A program made the position numbers and the translations under genes. Positions 1 to 8,098 of a stretch of DNA of 64,000 nucleotides are shown piece by piece. The DNA is from Geodermatophilus siccatus. Its GTDB lineage: Bacteria > Actinomycetota > Actinomycetes > Mycobacteriales > Geodermatophilaceae. Below the pieces are notes generated by a model that saw only the letters and a program-made list of their open reading frames with translations, was not told the origin of the DNA and ran no database searches. The stretch is from the NCBI RefSeq assembly GCF_900103785.1, contig NZ_FNHE01000006.1:1-64000 (forward strand), in the 5' to 3' direction. How positions within the stretch are numbered: the stretch's first letter is position 1; every line of letters starts with the position of its first letter.

Positions 1-307
1 CCACGGCGTCACCCTCCGGCGGGTGCTGACCGACAACGCCAAGAGCTACCGCGTCGGGCGGGCCTGGATCGCCGTCTGCGCCCAGCTGGGCATCGGCCGC
101 CGGTTCATCAAGCCCGGGCGGCCCTGGACCAACGGCAAGGCCGAGCGGTTCAACCGCACCCTGCAGACCGAGTGGGCCTACGCCACCGCCTGGAGCTGCA
201 ACGACGAGCGCACCGCCGCCCTGGACAGCTGGCTGACCCACTACAACACTTCCCGCAGCCACTCCGCCCTCGGCGGCCGCCCACCGATCAGCCGACTCGC
301 CGCGTGA
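1..307 (+). CDS. IS481-type transposase, C-terminal part (5' end outside window)
   Basis: This is the C-terminal part of a DDE transposase/integrase. The frame is open from base 2, so the true start lies left of the window. Visible are LTDNAKSY, which fits the second catalytic Asp region, then RPWTNGKAERFNRTLQ, which fits the region of the catalytic Glu. A C-terminal HYNTSRSHSALGGRPP follows, typical of the IS481 family. The TGA stop lies only 22 bases before the convergent thioesterase stop, so the element's right end falls in that gap. The N-terminal helix-turn-helix and left inverted repeat cannot be seen, so it is not possible to say whether the element is intact. The family call is confident; activity is unknown. 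Confidence 0.85.
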   Translation, partial: HGVTLRRVLTDNAKSYRVGRAWIAVCAQLGIGRRFIKPGRPWTNGKAERFNRTLQTEWAYATAWSCNDERTAALDSWLTHYNTSRSHSALGGRPPISRLAA

Positions 308-328
308 ACAACCTCCCTGGTCACGACA
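307..328. repeat. Candidate right terminal inverted repeat of the IS481-type element
   Basis: After the transposase stop comes a short stretch whose complement begins TGTCGTGACCAGGGAGGTTG. IS481-family ends often begin TGT, so 328 is a plausible outer end of the element. It stops one base before the thioesterase stop codon. The left end is outside the window, so the pairing of the two repeats cannot be checked. Confidence 0.35.
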
Positions 329-329
329 G

Positions 330-1142
330 CTAGCGCGCCACCCGGGCCAGCTGGCGGGCCTGGGCGACCAGCCGGCCGGTGGCGTCCCAGATGCGGCACT
401 CCTCGTCCGACCAGCCGCCGGCCACCTCGGTGGAGCGCGACTCGACCAGGCACCAGCCCGGCGCCGGCAGCGCGCGGACCAGCACCTGCAGCTGCACGGT
501 GGGCGCCCAGCCCGTCCGGCCGACGGCGAAGGCGGTCGGCGGCAGGGCGTCGGCGAACAGCAGCAGCGCCAACGGGTCGGGGTCGCGGCCGTCGGCCAGC
601 CGGATCCAGGAGCGCAGCACCCGCTGGTCGGAGAACCGGCCGACGGTCCAGCCCGCGGTCGCGGGGTCGAGCCGGGTGTCGATCCGCCGGACCAGGCCGA
701 CAGCCGGCCCGGCGCCGGTGGTCCGGGTGACGACGCAGTCCTCGGGGGCGGGCACCTCGGGCGCGGCGTTGACGGTGTACTCGGCCGGCTCGCTGCCGAG
801 CGTCGCCGTCGTCACCTGCGCGGCGATCGACGGGCCGGCCTCGCCGGTGAGCAGCACCGTGGAGTGCGCCAGCGTGCGCCCGGCCGGGCCGGGCGTGACG
901 GCGAGGTGGGCCGGCCCGGCGGCGGTGGCCCGCAGGTAGCTGGCCGACAGCGCGACCGGGTGCGGGTGCGGGCTGTCCAGGACCGCGGCACGGGCCGCGA
1001 CCGCCAGCAGGTAGCCGCCGTTCAGGACGCCGCCGCCGACGTCCCAGCCGGGGCCGAGGTCGGCGACCAGCCCCCCGCCCTCGGCGCGGCGCACCGCCGT
1101 GGCGGCGTCGAAGGCGGACGGGGTCCCATCGGTCTGCGGCAC
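330..1142 (-). CDS. Thioesterase family protein (double hot-dog, TesB/4HBT_3-like)
   Basis: A 270-residue protein with the layout of acyl-CoA thioesterase II-like double hot-dog enzymes, which release CoA from acyl-CoA in the cytoplasm. Seen: an N-terminal GGVLNGGYLLAVAARAA helix typical of the first hot-dog, a central strand region around SWIRLADGRDPDPLALLLFADALPP, and a second repeat with STEVAGGWSDEECRIWDATGRLVAQARQL, the usual family ending. Length is normal for the family. The stop codon TAG lies one base from the proposed IS end, so the insertion apparently landed just downstream and spared the gene. It is divergent from the heme peroxidase. The natural acyl substrate cannot be read from the sequence. 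Confidence 0.8.
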   Translation of the reverse strand: MPQTDGTPSAFDAATAVRRAEGGGLVADLGPGWDVGGGVLNGGYLLAVAARAAVLDSPHPHPVALSASYLRATAAGPAHLAVTPGPAGRTLAHSTVLLTGEAGPSIAAQVTTATLGSEPAEYTVNAAPEVPAPEDCVVTRTTGAGPAVGLVRRIDTRLDPATAGWTVGRFSDQRVLRSWIRLADGRDPDPLALLLFADALPPTAFAVGRTGWAPTVQLQVLVRALPAPGWCLVESRSTEVAGGWSDEECRIWDATGRLVAQARQLARVAR

Positions 1143-1455
1143 GCCCGGAGCCTGCCAGGGCGGGAGTCCGGGCGTGCACGCACCCGAGCGCGGCCCGGCT
1201 CCCGCACCGCCGACGGTGACCGCCCCGCTCGGTCACCAAGCGGCGCCAATGAGGTACGGAAAGCGACGTCTCGGCGTCCGGAACGCCGCACCGTGACCAC
1301 ACCTTCACGAAGCGCGACGCGCCGTCCTCCGCACCCCCAGGACTGGGGGGCGGCGTCCCCCTCTGCCGCGTGTGCCCCGCACCTCCTCCTCCCCCGGAGC
1401 CTCGGATCCATCGAGAGCGAGCCGCGGGGGCGGGCTCTGCGACGCCGGGGGGCGG
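1143..1455. other. Divergent intergenic region, thioesterase/peroxidase
   Basis: About 310 bases between two divergent genes, which should hold both promoters. No -10/-35 pair stands out. A small inverted repeat CGGCGT-CCGGA-ACGCCG lies at 1272-1288. An in-frame GTG at 1372 could extend the peroxidase by 28 residues, but that stretch is low-complexity and has no well-placed ribosome binding site. Confidence 0.4.
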
Positions 1456-3246
1456 GTGCACGTGCACGGGTACGGGGACGAGACGGCCGGGGTGTGCCCG
1501 TTCAGCGGGACGGGCGCCGGGACGACGCGCCGCGGGGTCCCGCGGCGCACCGTGTTGGCCGGGCTGGCGAGCCTGGCCGCGCTGCCGGTCATGGGCGGGA
1601 CGGCGCACGCCGCGCCGGGCCGGACGCCGACCTCGCCACCGCCGCCGCGGCCGCCGGCCCGCCGCCCGCGGGCCACGCGCGGCGCGCACGCCGTCGGCAA
1701 CCCGCGCGGCAGCGACATCGCGGTGCGCGCCGGGCGGGACAAGGAGGCCCGCTTCGGCGTGATGTTCAAGAAGCTGCCGGCCTTCTCCCCGCCGGACGCG
1801 CTGCTGACCGCGCTGGCCCTCTCGATGAACGACGGCAAGGCACCGCTGTCCGACGTCAAGGACTCCGACGTCGCCTTCGACAACCCGGGCATGCCGGCCG
1901 GCTACATCTACCTCGGCCAGTTCATCGACCACGACATGACGCTGGACAAGACCCCGCTCACCCAGCAGCAGCAGGACCCGCGGGGGATGACCAACTACGA
2001 CACGCCCCGCTTCGACCTGGCCAGCGTCTACGGCAAGGGCCCGGCCGGCAGTCCCGAGCTCTACGACCCGGCACGGCCGGGCTACCTGCTGTGCAACGAC
2101 CACGACGGGGTGCGCGACCTGCCCCGCGACGACGTCGGCGCGGCCTACCTCGGCGACCCCCGCAACGACGAGAACCTGATCGTCGCCCAGCTGCACGCGG
2201 TCTTCCTGCGGCTGCACAACAGGCTGCGCGACCAGGGCCGGAGCTTCGAGCAGGCCCAGCAGCAGGTGCGCTGGCACTACCAGTGGCTGATCGTGAACGA
2301 CTACCTGCCGCGCATCGTCGGGCGGGAGGTCGTCGACCGGCTGCTGCGCCGCCGCCGCAGCGGCCCGATCGAGTTCCTGGGCCGGTTCTACAAGCCACGC
2401 GACCCGCGACGGCCCTACATGCCGGTCGAGTACTCCGGTGCGGCCTACCGCTTCGGGCACAGCATGATCCGCGCCGAGTACGAGGTGCACGACCAGCACA
2501 CCGTGCCGATCTTCGCCAACGAGGGCTACCAGGACCTGCGCGGCAACCGCCCGGTCCCCGAGGACCTCTGGATCGACTGGAACTACTTCTTCGAGATCCC
2601 CGGGATGAGCACGCCCGACGACCGGAACACGGCCCGCAGGATCGACACGCAGCTCTCCCTGCCGCTGTCCACGCTGCCACCGACCGTCGTCGCTCCGACC
2701 GCCGACGCGATCACCTCGCTGGCCGAGCGCAACCTGCTGCGCGGCAAGCGGCTGGGCCTGCCCGCCGGCCAGGACGTCGCCACGGCCATGGGCCTCGAGC
2801 CGCTCACCAACCAGCAGCTGGGCCTGACCGACCCCGGCTGGAAGGGGAAGGCGCCCCTGTGGTTCTACGTGCTCAAGGAGGCCGAGCTGCTGGGGGGCCA
2901 CCGGCTGGGCCCGGTCGGCGGCACGATCGTCGCCGAGGTGGTCCTCGGCGTGATGGCCTGCGACACCACCTCCTACTTCACGGCGAACCCCGGCTTCGAC
3001 CCCGGGCCGGGGTATGCCATGGGCTCCTTCCTGCTCTGGGCCGACGCCATCGACCCGCGGGCCTTCGAGGACCCGGAGGAGGAGCCTGCGGACGGCGAGG
3101 TCGACGAGCTGCCCGAGGAGGAGGCGCCGCACGAGGAGGAGCCCGAGGTCGAGGAGCCGGAGGACGCCGAGGAGCCCGAGCCGCTCGAGCCCGGGGAGGC
3201 GCCCGACCCCGCGGCCACGACCCCGGTCCCCGGCCCGGTCGTCTGA
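1456..3246 (+). CDS. Tat-exported animal-type heme peroxidase
   Basis: A 596-residue peroxidase of the animal (myeloperoxidase/cyclooxygenase) superfamily. A Tat-like leader is seen (RRGVPRRTVLAGLASLAALPV, then an AHAAP cleavage region), so the folded enzyme is probably exported. Family marks include GQFIDHDMTLD with the distal His near residue 157, GDPRNDENLIVAQLH, and YRFGHSMI with the likely proximal His near residue 334. From about residue 535 the protein ends in a strongly acidic Glu/Pro tail of about 60 residues, absent from the catalytic fold. The GTG at 1456 was chosen because a GGGGGG purine run precedes it and it gives a normal leader; GTG 1372 is the longer alternative. The role (halide or phenolic oxidation, oxidative defence) is inference. 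Confidence 0.85.
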   Translation: MHVHGYGDETAGVCPFSGTGAGTTRRGVPRRTVLAGLASLAALPVMGGTAHAAPGRTPTSPPPPRPPARRPRATRGAHAVGNPRGSDIAVRAGRDKEARFGVMFKKLPAFSPPDALLTALALSMNDGKAPLSDVKDSDVAFDNPGMPAGYIYLGQFIDHDMTLDKTPLTQQQQDPRGMTNYDTPRFDLASVYGKGPAGSPELYDPARPGYLLCNDHDGVRDLPRDDVGAAYLGDPRNDENLIVAQLHAVFLRLHNRLRDQGRSFEQAQQQVRWHYQWLIVNDYLPRIVGREVVDRLLRRRRSGPIEFLGRFYKPRDPRRPYMPVEYSGAAYRFGHSMIRAEYEVHDQHTVPIFANEGYQDLRGNRPVPEDLWIDWNYFFEIPGMSTPDDRNTARRIDTQLSLPLSTLPPTVVAPTADAITSLAERNLLRGKRLGLPAGQDVATAMGLEPLTNQQLGLTDPGWKGKAPLWFYVLKEAELLGGHRLGPVGGTIVAEVVLGVMACDTTSYFTANPGFDPGPGYAMGSFLLWADAIDPRAFEDPEEEPADGEVDELPEEEAPHEEEPEVEEPEDAEEPEPLEPGEAPDPAATTPVPGPVV

Positions 3247-3264
3247 GGGAGGACCACCCCTCAG
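3243..3264. terminator. Bidirectional hairpin spanning two convergent stop codons
   Basis: CTGAGGG (3243-3249) pairs with CCCTCAG (3258-3264) around an 8-base loop. The arms contain the TGA stop of the peroxidase and the TGA stop of the convergent phosphodiesterase. There is no U-tract. A terminator role is inferred from position and symmetry. Confidence 0.5.
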
Positions 3265-3830
3265 CGGCCGACCGGCCAGGCGGCGACCCGGTCGTAGCGC
3301 GGCACGGGTCCGAGGTGGCTCTCCAGCAGCTCCACCTCGGTCACGGGCCAGCCGGGGCCGCGGTGGCCGGCCAGCCGCTCGGGCAGGTCGCCGTCCCCCG
3401 GCCGGCCGGGCCGCCAGCGGCCGAGGGTGAGGTGGGCGCGGAAGGGCCGGTCCTCGACGGGCAGGCCGAGCCGGCGGGCGACGGCGGCCAGCCGGGCGGC
3501 GAGGACGCGCAGCGCCGCGTCGTCCCCCGTGACGCCGGCCCAGAACACCTGCGGACGACGCCGCGTGCCGAACCGCCCGGCGCCGGCGAGGCGCAGGCTC
3601 ATCGGCGGGGTGGCTGCCACGGTGGGGCCGGCGGCGGCGACCAGCTCCTCGACCTGCTCGGCCGGGACCGCGCCGAGGAAGAGCAGCGTCAGGTGCCAGC
3701 GCTCGGGCGGCGTCCAGCGAGGTGCACCGGGTGCCTCGCGCAGCGGCGTCAGCGCACGGTCGAGGTCGGTCAACGCGCCGGCCGGCGGGGTCACCGCGAA
3801 GAACAGCCGCCGCGGCCGGGGCGCGGTCAG
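3261..3830 (-). CDS. thpR: RNA 2',3'-cyclic phosphodiesterase (2H family, ThpR-like), probable CTG start
   Basis: A 2H-phosphoesterase. Both catalytic HxTx motifs are visible as HLTL, near residues 46 and 132. ThpR/LigT enzymes open 2',3'-cyclic phosphates on RNA ends. Family members start with a strand of the form RLFxAL-PP. Here the matching RRLFFAVTPP lies upstream of the first ordinary start codon (GTG at 3794, giving 177 residues) and would be lost from it. The only in-frame candidate upstream is CTG at 3830-3828. It overlaps the preceding gene's stop as CTGA, the geometry of an ATGA coupling junction, and gives 189 residues. Function is confident; the CTG start is inference. Confidence 0.75.
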   Translation of the reverse strand: MTAPRPRRLFFAVTPPAGALTDLDRALTPLREAPGAPRWTPPERWHLTLLFLGAVPAEQVEELVAAAGPTVAATPPMSLRLAGAGRFGTRRRPQVFWAGVTGDDAALRVLAARLAAVARRLGLPVEDRPFRAHLTLGRWRPGRPGDGDLPERLAGHRGPGWPVTEVELLESHLGPVPRYDRVAAWPVGR

Positions 3831-4225
3831 TCGGGCACCGCCAGGCCGGCGTCGCCCAGCGCCGCCTGCAGGCGCAGCCGCTCGACGTCGCGGGGCCGCC
3901 CCGGCGGGACGGCGTCCAGCGCGTGCGGCACCTCCAGCAGCCGGGCCGCCTCGACGAGGACGTCGTCGTAGGCCGCCTGCAGCCCGCGGCGGCGGGCCAT
4001 CGGCGCCCCGGCCGGCACGCGGGCGAGCTGGGCGCCGAGCCGGCGCAGGTCGGCGGCCACCAGCTCGAGCGGGCGGCCGGCCGGCGCGATCGGCTCGCGT
4101 CTGCGGCGCAACGGCGCCGGCAGGCGCGCCGACCCGAAGACCAGGCGGGCCACCCAGCCGGCCAGGGCGACCGAGCCCACCACGCCGGCGACGATGGCGG
4201 CCAGGTGCAGCAACGAGGTCCCCAT
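3827..4225 (-). CDS. Hypothetical protein with N-terminal membrane helix
   Basis: A 132-residue protein that I do not recognise as a named family. It has one N-terminal hydrophobic helix (about residues 5-30, HLAAIVAGVVGSVALAGW), followed by a basic RLPAPLRRRRE stretch and a helical, Leu/Ala/Arg-rich cytoplasmic part. ATG 4225 is preceded by GGAGG at a usable distance. Its stop overlaps the proposed CTG start of the phosphodiesterase, so the two are probably co-translated. Topology suggests a membrane-anchored cytoplasmic helical protein; no function can be assigned. Confidence 0.7.
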   Translation of the reverse strand: MGTSLLHLAAIVAGVVGSVALAGWVARLVFGSARLPAPLRRRREPIAPAGRPLELVAADLRRLGAQLARVPAGAPMARRRGLQAAYDDVLVEAARLLEVPHALDAVPPGRPRDVERLRLQAALGDAGLAVPD

Positions 4226-4284
4226 GCCGCCTCCACGGACGACTCGAGAGTGGTGGCCGTCACGGTACGACGGTCGGCCGGGGG

Positions 4285-5640
4285 TCAGCTCGCCTGCGTG
4301 CCCGGTGCCTCCGCCGACGCCGCCTCCGCCGCGGCCCGGGCCGTCGCCGGCGGGACCGCCCGCGGGGAGACGTGCAGCTGCAGCCGCGGTGGGACGACGC
4401 GCGCCTCCAGCCGGACCCGTCTGCCACGGGCCAGCCACGCCGCGGCGATCCCGCCCGCGGCGACCGCGACCGCGCCACCGAGGACGAACCCCCAGGGCGC
4501 CCCCCACCGCTCGGCCACCCAGCCGATCAGCGGCGAGCCGATCGGCGTCCCGCCCATGAAGCAGGTGAAGTACAGCGCCATCACCCGGCCGCGCAGCTGC
4601 GGGTCGACGCCCAGCTGCACGAAGCTGTTGTTGGCCACGCTGAACACCAGGCCCGCCGCGCCGGTCGGCACGAGCAGGGCGGCGAACGACCAGTACGTCG
4701 GCATCAGGCCGCAGACAATCGAGGCCACCCCGAAACCCGTGGCCGCGAGCACGAGGAACCGCTGCCTCGGCCGGGTGGTGCGCCGGGTCGACAGCAGCGC
4801 GCCGGACAGCGATCCGGCCGCGAAGCACGTGGTCAGCAGCCCGAACGCCTCGGCGCCGACGCCGAAGACCTCGCGGGCCATCAGCGCGATGGTGACCTGG
4901 GAGTTGAAGGTGAAGGTGCCCAGCACGAGCGCCAGCCCCAAGGCCAGCCTCAGGTCCGGCCGCGACCACGCGTAGGCCAGCCCCTCGCGCAGCTGGCCCC
5001 GGGCCCGCGCGACCGGTGGGCTGGAGTGCAGCTCGCCCGGCCGCATGGACAGGAGTGCGCCGATGGTGAACGCGAAGCTGGCCGCGTTGGTGAAGAAGGC
5101 CGGCGCGGTGTCTCCCGAGGCCGCGCCGATGAGCAGCCCGGCGACCGCGGGGCCGACCAGCCGGGCGCCGTTGAAGATCGTCGAGTTGAGGCTGACCGCG
5201 TTGGGCAGCAGCTCCGGGCCGACCAGCTCCGCGACGAAGGCCTGCCGCACCGGTGCATCGACGGCGGAGACCGAGCCGAGGGCGCCGGCGAGGACGAAGA
5301 CGTGCCACAGCGCGATGCCGTCGGTGGCCACCAGCAGCCCGAGCAGGAGGGCGAGCAGACCCATCAAGGTCTGGGTGGCCACGAGCATGCGGCGCTTGGG
5401 GTAGCGGTCGGCGAGCACCCCGCCGTACAGGCCCAGCAGCAGCGTGGGGCCGAACTGCAGCGCGGTGATCAGCCCGAGGGCGACGCCGTTGTCACCGGAG
5501 AGCTGCAGGACCAGCCAGTCCTGACCGATGCGCTGCATCCAGGTGCCGGTGAGGCTGACCAGGTTGGACGCGGCATACAGCCGGTAGTTGCGTACGCGCA
5601 GCGACCGGAACGCCCCTGTGTCCCCAGCTCCCCTGCTCAC
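4285..5640 (-). CDS. MFS transporter (EntS/MFS_3-type exporter)
   Basis: A 451-residue, roughly 12-helix major facilitator. The N-terminus FRSLRVRNYRLYAASNLVS and the TWMQRIGQDWLVLQLS segment are typical of the MFS_3 group, which includes the enterobactin exporter EntS and macrolide exporters. The conserved loop between helices 2 and 3 is GGVLADRYPKRRML. The C-terminus extends about 40 residues into a basic, Ala-rich cytoplasmic tail. Substrate is unknown; drug or siderophore export is the usual role of this group. It stands alone, with a 60-base gap to the small membrane protein downstream. Confidence 0.85.
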   Translation of the reverse strand: MSRGAGDTGAFRSLRVRNYRLYAASNLVSLTGTWMQRIGQDWLVLQLSGDNGVALGLITALQFGPTLLLGLYGGVLADRYPKRRMLVATQTLMGLLALLLGLLVATDGIALWHVFVLAGALGSVSAVDAPVRQAFVAELVGPELLPNAVSLNSTIFNGARLVGPAVAGLLIGAASGDTAPAFFTNAASFAFTIGALLSMRPGELHSSPPVARARGQLREGLAYAWSRPDLRLALGLALVLGTFTFNSQVTIALMAREVFGVGAEAFGLLTTCFAAGSLSGALLSTRRTTRPRQRFLVLAATGFGVASIVCGLMPTYWSFAALLVPTGAAGLVFSVANNSFVQLGVDPQLRGRVMALYFTCFMGGTPIGSPLIGWVAERWGAPWGFVLGGAVAVAAGGIAAAWLARGRRVRLEARVVPPRLQLHVSPRAVPPATARAAAEAASAEAPGTQAS

Positions 5641-5736
5641 CCACTCGCCGCCGGCCGCAGGTCGTGAGCCGGCGCCGCGGTGTCCGGCGTCGTCGGGCTC
5701 ACGGTGCTCAGCCTAACCGCGGACCCCCAGCCGGAC

Positions 5737-7260
5737 TCAGAAGAGCTGCTGGAGCGGCTCCAGGGCGAAGTAGACGAGGAACAGCGCGCTGATCAGCCAC
5801 ATGAGCAGGTGGATCTCGCGCCTGCGCCCGGCCGCGACGTGCAGCAGCACGTAGCTGACGACGCCGGCACCGATGCCGTTGGTGATCGAGTACGTGAACG
5901 GCATGAGCGCGATGGTGAGGAAGGCCGGGATCACCACCGTCATGTCCCCCCACTCCAGGTGGCGGATCTGGTTGACCATCAGCGCGCCCACGATCACGAG
6001 CACCGGCGCCGCGGCCTCCGACGGCACGATCTCCACCAGCGGGCTGAAGAACATCGCCAGCAGGAACAGGACGCCGGTGGCCACGCTGGCCAGGCCCGTC
6101 CGCGCGCCGTCGGCGACCCCGGCGGCGCTCTCGACGTAGGTCGTGTTCGACGAGACGCTCGCCGCACCTCCGGCCGCGGCGGCCACCGAGTCGACCAGCA
6201 GCACCGGTTGCGACCTGGGCAGGTTGCGCTCCTCGTCGAGCAGGTCACCCTCGGCGCCGACCGCGGTCACCGAGCCGACGGTGTCGAAGAAGTCGGCGAT
6301 CATGATCGAGAAGACGATGAGCAGTGCCGCGATCACGCCGATCCGCTCGAAGCCGCCGAACAGCGAGAAGTTGCCCACGATCGACAGGTCGGGAGCGCTG
6401 ACGACCTGGTCCGGCAGGGTCGGCACCTGCAGCGCCCAGCCACGCGGGTTGACCTCGCTGCCGTCGGCGCCGACACGCGGGCCGACGTCCGCCAGGGCCT
6501 CCACGACGATCGCGAGCACGGTCGAGACGACGATGCCGATGAGCAGCGCGCCCTTGACCCGGCGGACGACGAGCACGCTGGTGAGCAGCAGCCCGACGAC
6601 GAAGACCAGCAGTGGCCAGCCGGCCAGCTGGCCGTTGACGCCGAAGCTGATCAGCGGGCTGCCCGGGCGGATGACCCCGGCGTCGGCCAGTCCGATGATC
6701 GTGAGGAAGAAGCCGATGCCGACGGCGATCGCCGTCTTCAGCTGCGCCGGGATCGCCTCGAAGACCGCCCGGCGGAAGCCGGTGAGCACCAGCACGGTGA
6801 TGAGCAGGCCCTCGAGGACGACCAGGCCCATGATCTCGGGCCAGGACAGCTGCGTGGCCGCGAAGACCGCGACGATGGCGTTGATGCCCAGCCCGGTGGC
6901 CACGGCGAAGGGGTACCGCCCGACGATGCCCATGAGGAGCGTCATGACCCCGGCGACCAGCGCGGTGACCGCGGCGACCGAGGCGAAGGGCAGCGTGGCC
7001 CCGGTGATGTCCGCCCCCGACAGGATGATCGGGTTGAGCACCACGATGTAGGCCATCGTGAAGAAGGTCGTGAGACCGCCGCGCACCTCGCGGGTGACCG
7101 TCGAGCGGCGGGCGCTGATGCCGAAGTAGCGGTCCAGGCCGTTGCTCGGCCGGACGCGGGGGCCCTCGCTGCGGCGCGGGCGCTGTGCCCCGCCGGCGAC
7201 GTCGGCGGGCGTGCCGCCGTCCGTGGTGCTGCCCGAGGACGGGCGGGACTTCTCTGCCAT
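5737..7260 (-). CDS. NCS2 family purine permease (guanine/hypoxanthine type)
   Basis: A 507-residue nucleobase:cation symporter of the AzgA/PbuG (GhxP) branch. It is seen from DRYFGISARRSTVTREVRGG and TTFFTMAYIVVLNP at the N-terminus, about 14 hydrophobic segments, and the SSNTTYVESAAGVADGARTG motif, which lies in the substrate-binding region of these proteins. The first 55 residues are a charged Ser/Pro-rich cytoplasmic extension longer than in enterobacterial homologues. It should import hypoxanthine, guanine or adenine with protons. No purine riboswitch is evident in the 150-base upstream gap. Confidence 0.9.
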   Translation of the reverse strand: MAEKSRPSSGSTTDGGTPADVAGGAQRPRRSEGPRVRPSNGLDRYFGISARRSTVTREVRGGLTTFFTMAYIVVLNPIILSGADITGATLPFASVAAVTALVAGVMTLLMGIVGRYPFAVATGLGINAIVAVFAATQLSWPEIMGLVVLEGLLITVLVLTGFRRAVFEAIPAQLKTAIAVGIGFFLTIIGLADAGVIRPGSPLISFGVNGQLAGWPLLVFVVGLLLTSVLVVRRVKGALLIGIVVSTVLAIVVEALADVGPRVGADGSEVNPRGWALQVPTLPDQVVSAPDLSIVGNFSLFGGFERIGVIAALLIVFSIMIADFFDTVGSVTAVGAEGDLLDEERNLPRSQPVLLVDSVAAAAGGAASVSSNTTYVESAAGVADGARTGLASVATGVLFLLAMFFSPLVEIVPSEAAAPVLVIVGALMVNQIRHLEWGDMTVVIPAFLTIALMPFTYSITNGIGAGVVSYVLLHVAAGRRREIHLLMWLISALFLVYFALEPLQQLF

Positions 7261-7411
7261 GGCGACTCTCCGGGCGCGCGGCCGGGCGAGCGGGCGGCGG
7301 GGGAAGCGCGCCGGCTGACCGGTGGGGACTGCGATGAGCGGCGACAGCGTGCCACACGGGTGTTCCGACCAGGTGACACGCGTCGGGGCCTGCGGGTTCT
7401 AGGGTCGACCC

Positions 7412-7633
7412 GTGCCCCGACCGGCCAAGCAGGCGCCTCCCCCACTGCATGTCGACACCGTGCGGGTGGTGCTGGCCGGGACGGCGCTGTGGGTGGTGGC
7501 GCTCGTCGTGCTGCTGCTGCTCGGCGACCGGGTGGACCGGGTGTGGACCTGGACCTGCGTCGCCGGCATCGCGCTGGCGTTCGTCGGGCTGGGCGTCATG
7601 CGCCTCCAGGGCCAGATCGGCCGGCGCGACTGA
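7412..7633 (+). CDS. DUF2530 domain-containing small membrane protein
   Basis: A 73-residue protein with two transmembrane helices (about residues 18-36 and 46-64), a charged DRVDR loop between them and a basic end (LQGQIGRRD). This is the size and layout of DUF2530, a small actinobacterial membrane family without known function. It is divergent from the purine permease, a neighbourhood also seen elsewhere for this family. GTG 7412 is the first usable start. Confidence 0.75.
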   Translation: MPRPAKQAPPPLHVDTVRVVLAGTALWVVALVVLLLLGDRVDRVWTWTCVAGIALAFVGLGVMRLQGQIGRRD

Positions 7634-7801
7634 CACCCCGCTGAGCTCGGCCACCGTCGCCGGCGCTGGAGCTGCTGCTCCCCGCCTCAGCCCCTGCCTC
7701 CCACCTGTGGGCAGGGGGTGACTCTCCTCACGGAACTCCTCCCTTGCTTCCTCCTGGAAGCAGCGGCTGAGGTTCCCGAAGACGGCTCCCCACCGTCGCG
7801 G

Positions 7802-8073
7802 ACCGACGTGGGAGTCCGGAGGGTCCCCGAGGAGGGACGCGTCCGGCAGGGCTCGGCTCAGCCGGAGGACGGCACCTGGCCGCGGTGCTGCGACCGACGA
7901 GCGGGCCCGGAGGGTCCCCGAGGAGGGACGCGTCCGGCAGGGCTCAGCGCAGCGGGGGCACGGCACCTGGCCGCGGTGCTGCGACCGACGAGCGGGGCCC
8001 GGAGGGTCCCCGAGGAGGGACGCGTCCGGCAGGGCTCAGCGCAGCCGGAGGACGGCACCTGGCCGCGGTGTCG
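7802..8073. repeat. Three direct 91-bp tandem units of an intergenic repeat
   Basis: Three near-identical units start at 7802, 7893 and 7984, each beginning ACCGACG. Within each unit the order is CGGAGGGTCCCCGAGGAGGG, then ACGCGTCCGGCAGGGCTC, then GGCACCTGGCCGCGGTG. Differences are single substitutions and compensating one-base indels. There are no spacers between units, so this is not a CRISPR array. The same segment order occurs singly near 21.9-22.0, 29.5 and 49.2 kb. The array sits downstream of the DUF3027 gene (minus strand) and ends in the hairpin at 8071-8086. Confidence 0.85.
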
Positions 8074-8086
8074 GCCGGTAGGCCGA
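8071..8086 (-). terminator. Hairpin behind DUF3027 gene (covarying repeat hairpin)
   Basis: TCGGCC-GGTA-GGCCGA forms a perfect 6-bp stem 12 bases after the DUF3027 stop on the minus strand. It occupies the same place relative to the CCGCGG segment as hairpins with different stem sequences at 22.0, 29.5, 46.4 and 49.2 kb. There is no U-tract; termination or 3'-end processing is inferred. Confidence 0.55.
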
Positions 8087-8098
8087 CAGATCACGGGG

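Noticed and set aside
241..4263. A 1340-codon open frame on the minus strand, and many like it (864-3971, 50271-53426)
   Set aside because: They are antisense or out-of-frame shadows of genes with clear domains; their translations are Arg/Pro/Gly-rich and show no motif. Such frames are common in DNA of this GC content.
7261..7411. Purine riboswitch before the NCS2 permease
   Set aside because: The region is short and GC-rich and lacks the conserved purine aptamer core.
7802..8073. Possible CRISPR array
   Set aside because: The three units are contiguous 91-bp direct repeats without unique spacers, and the same unit occurs elsewhere singly. No cas genes are present.
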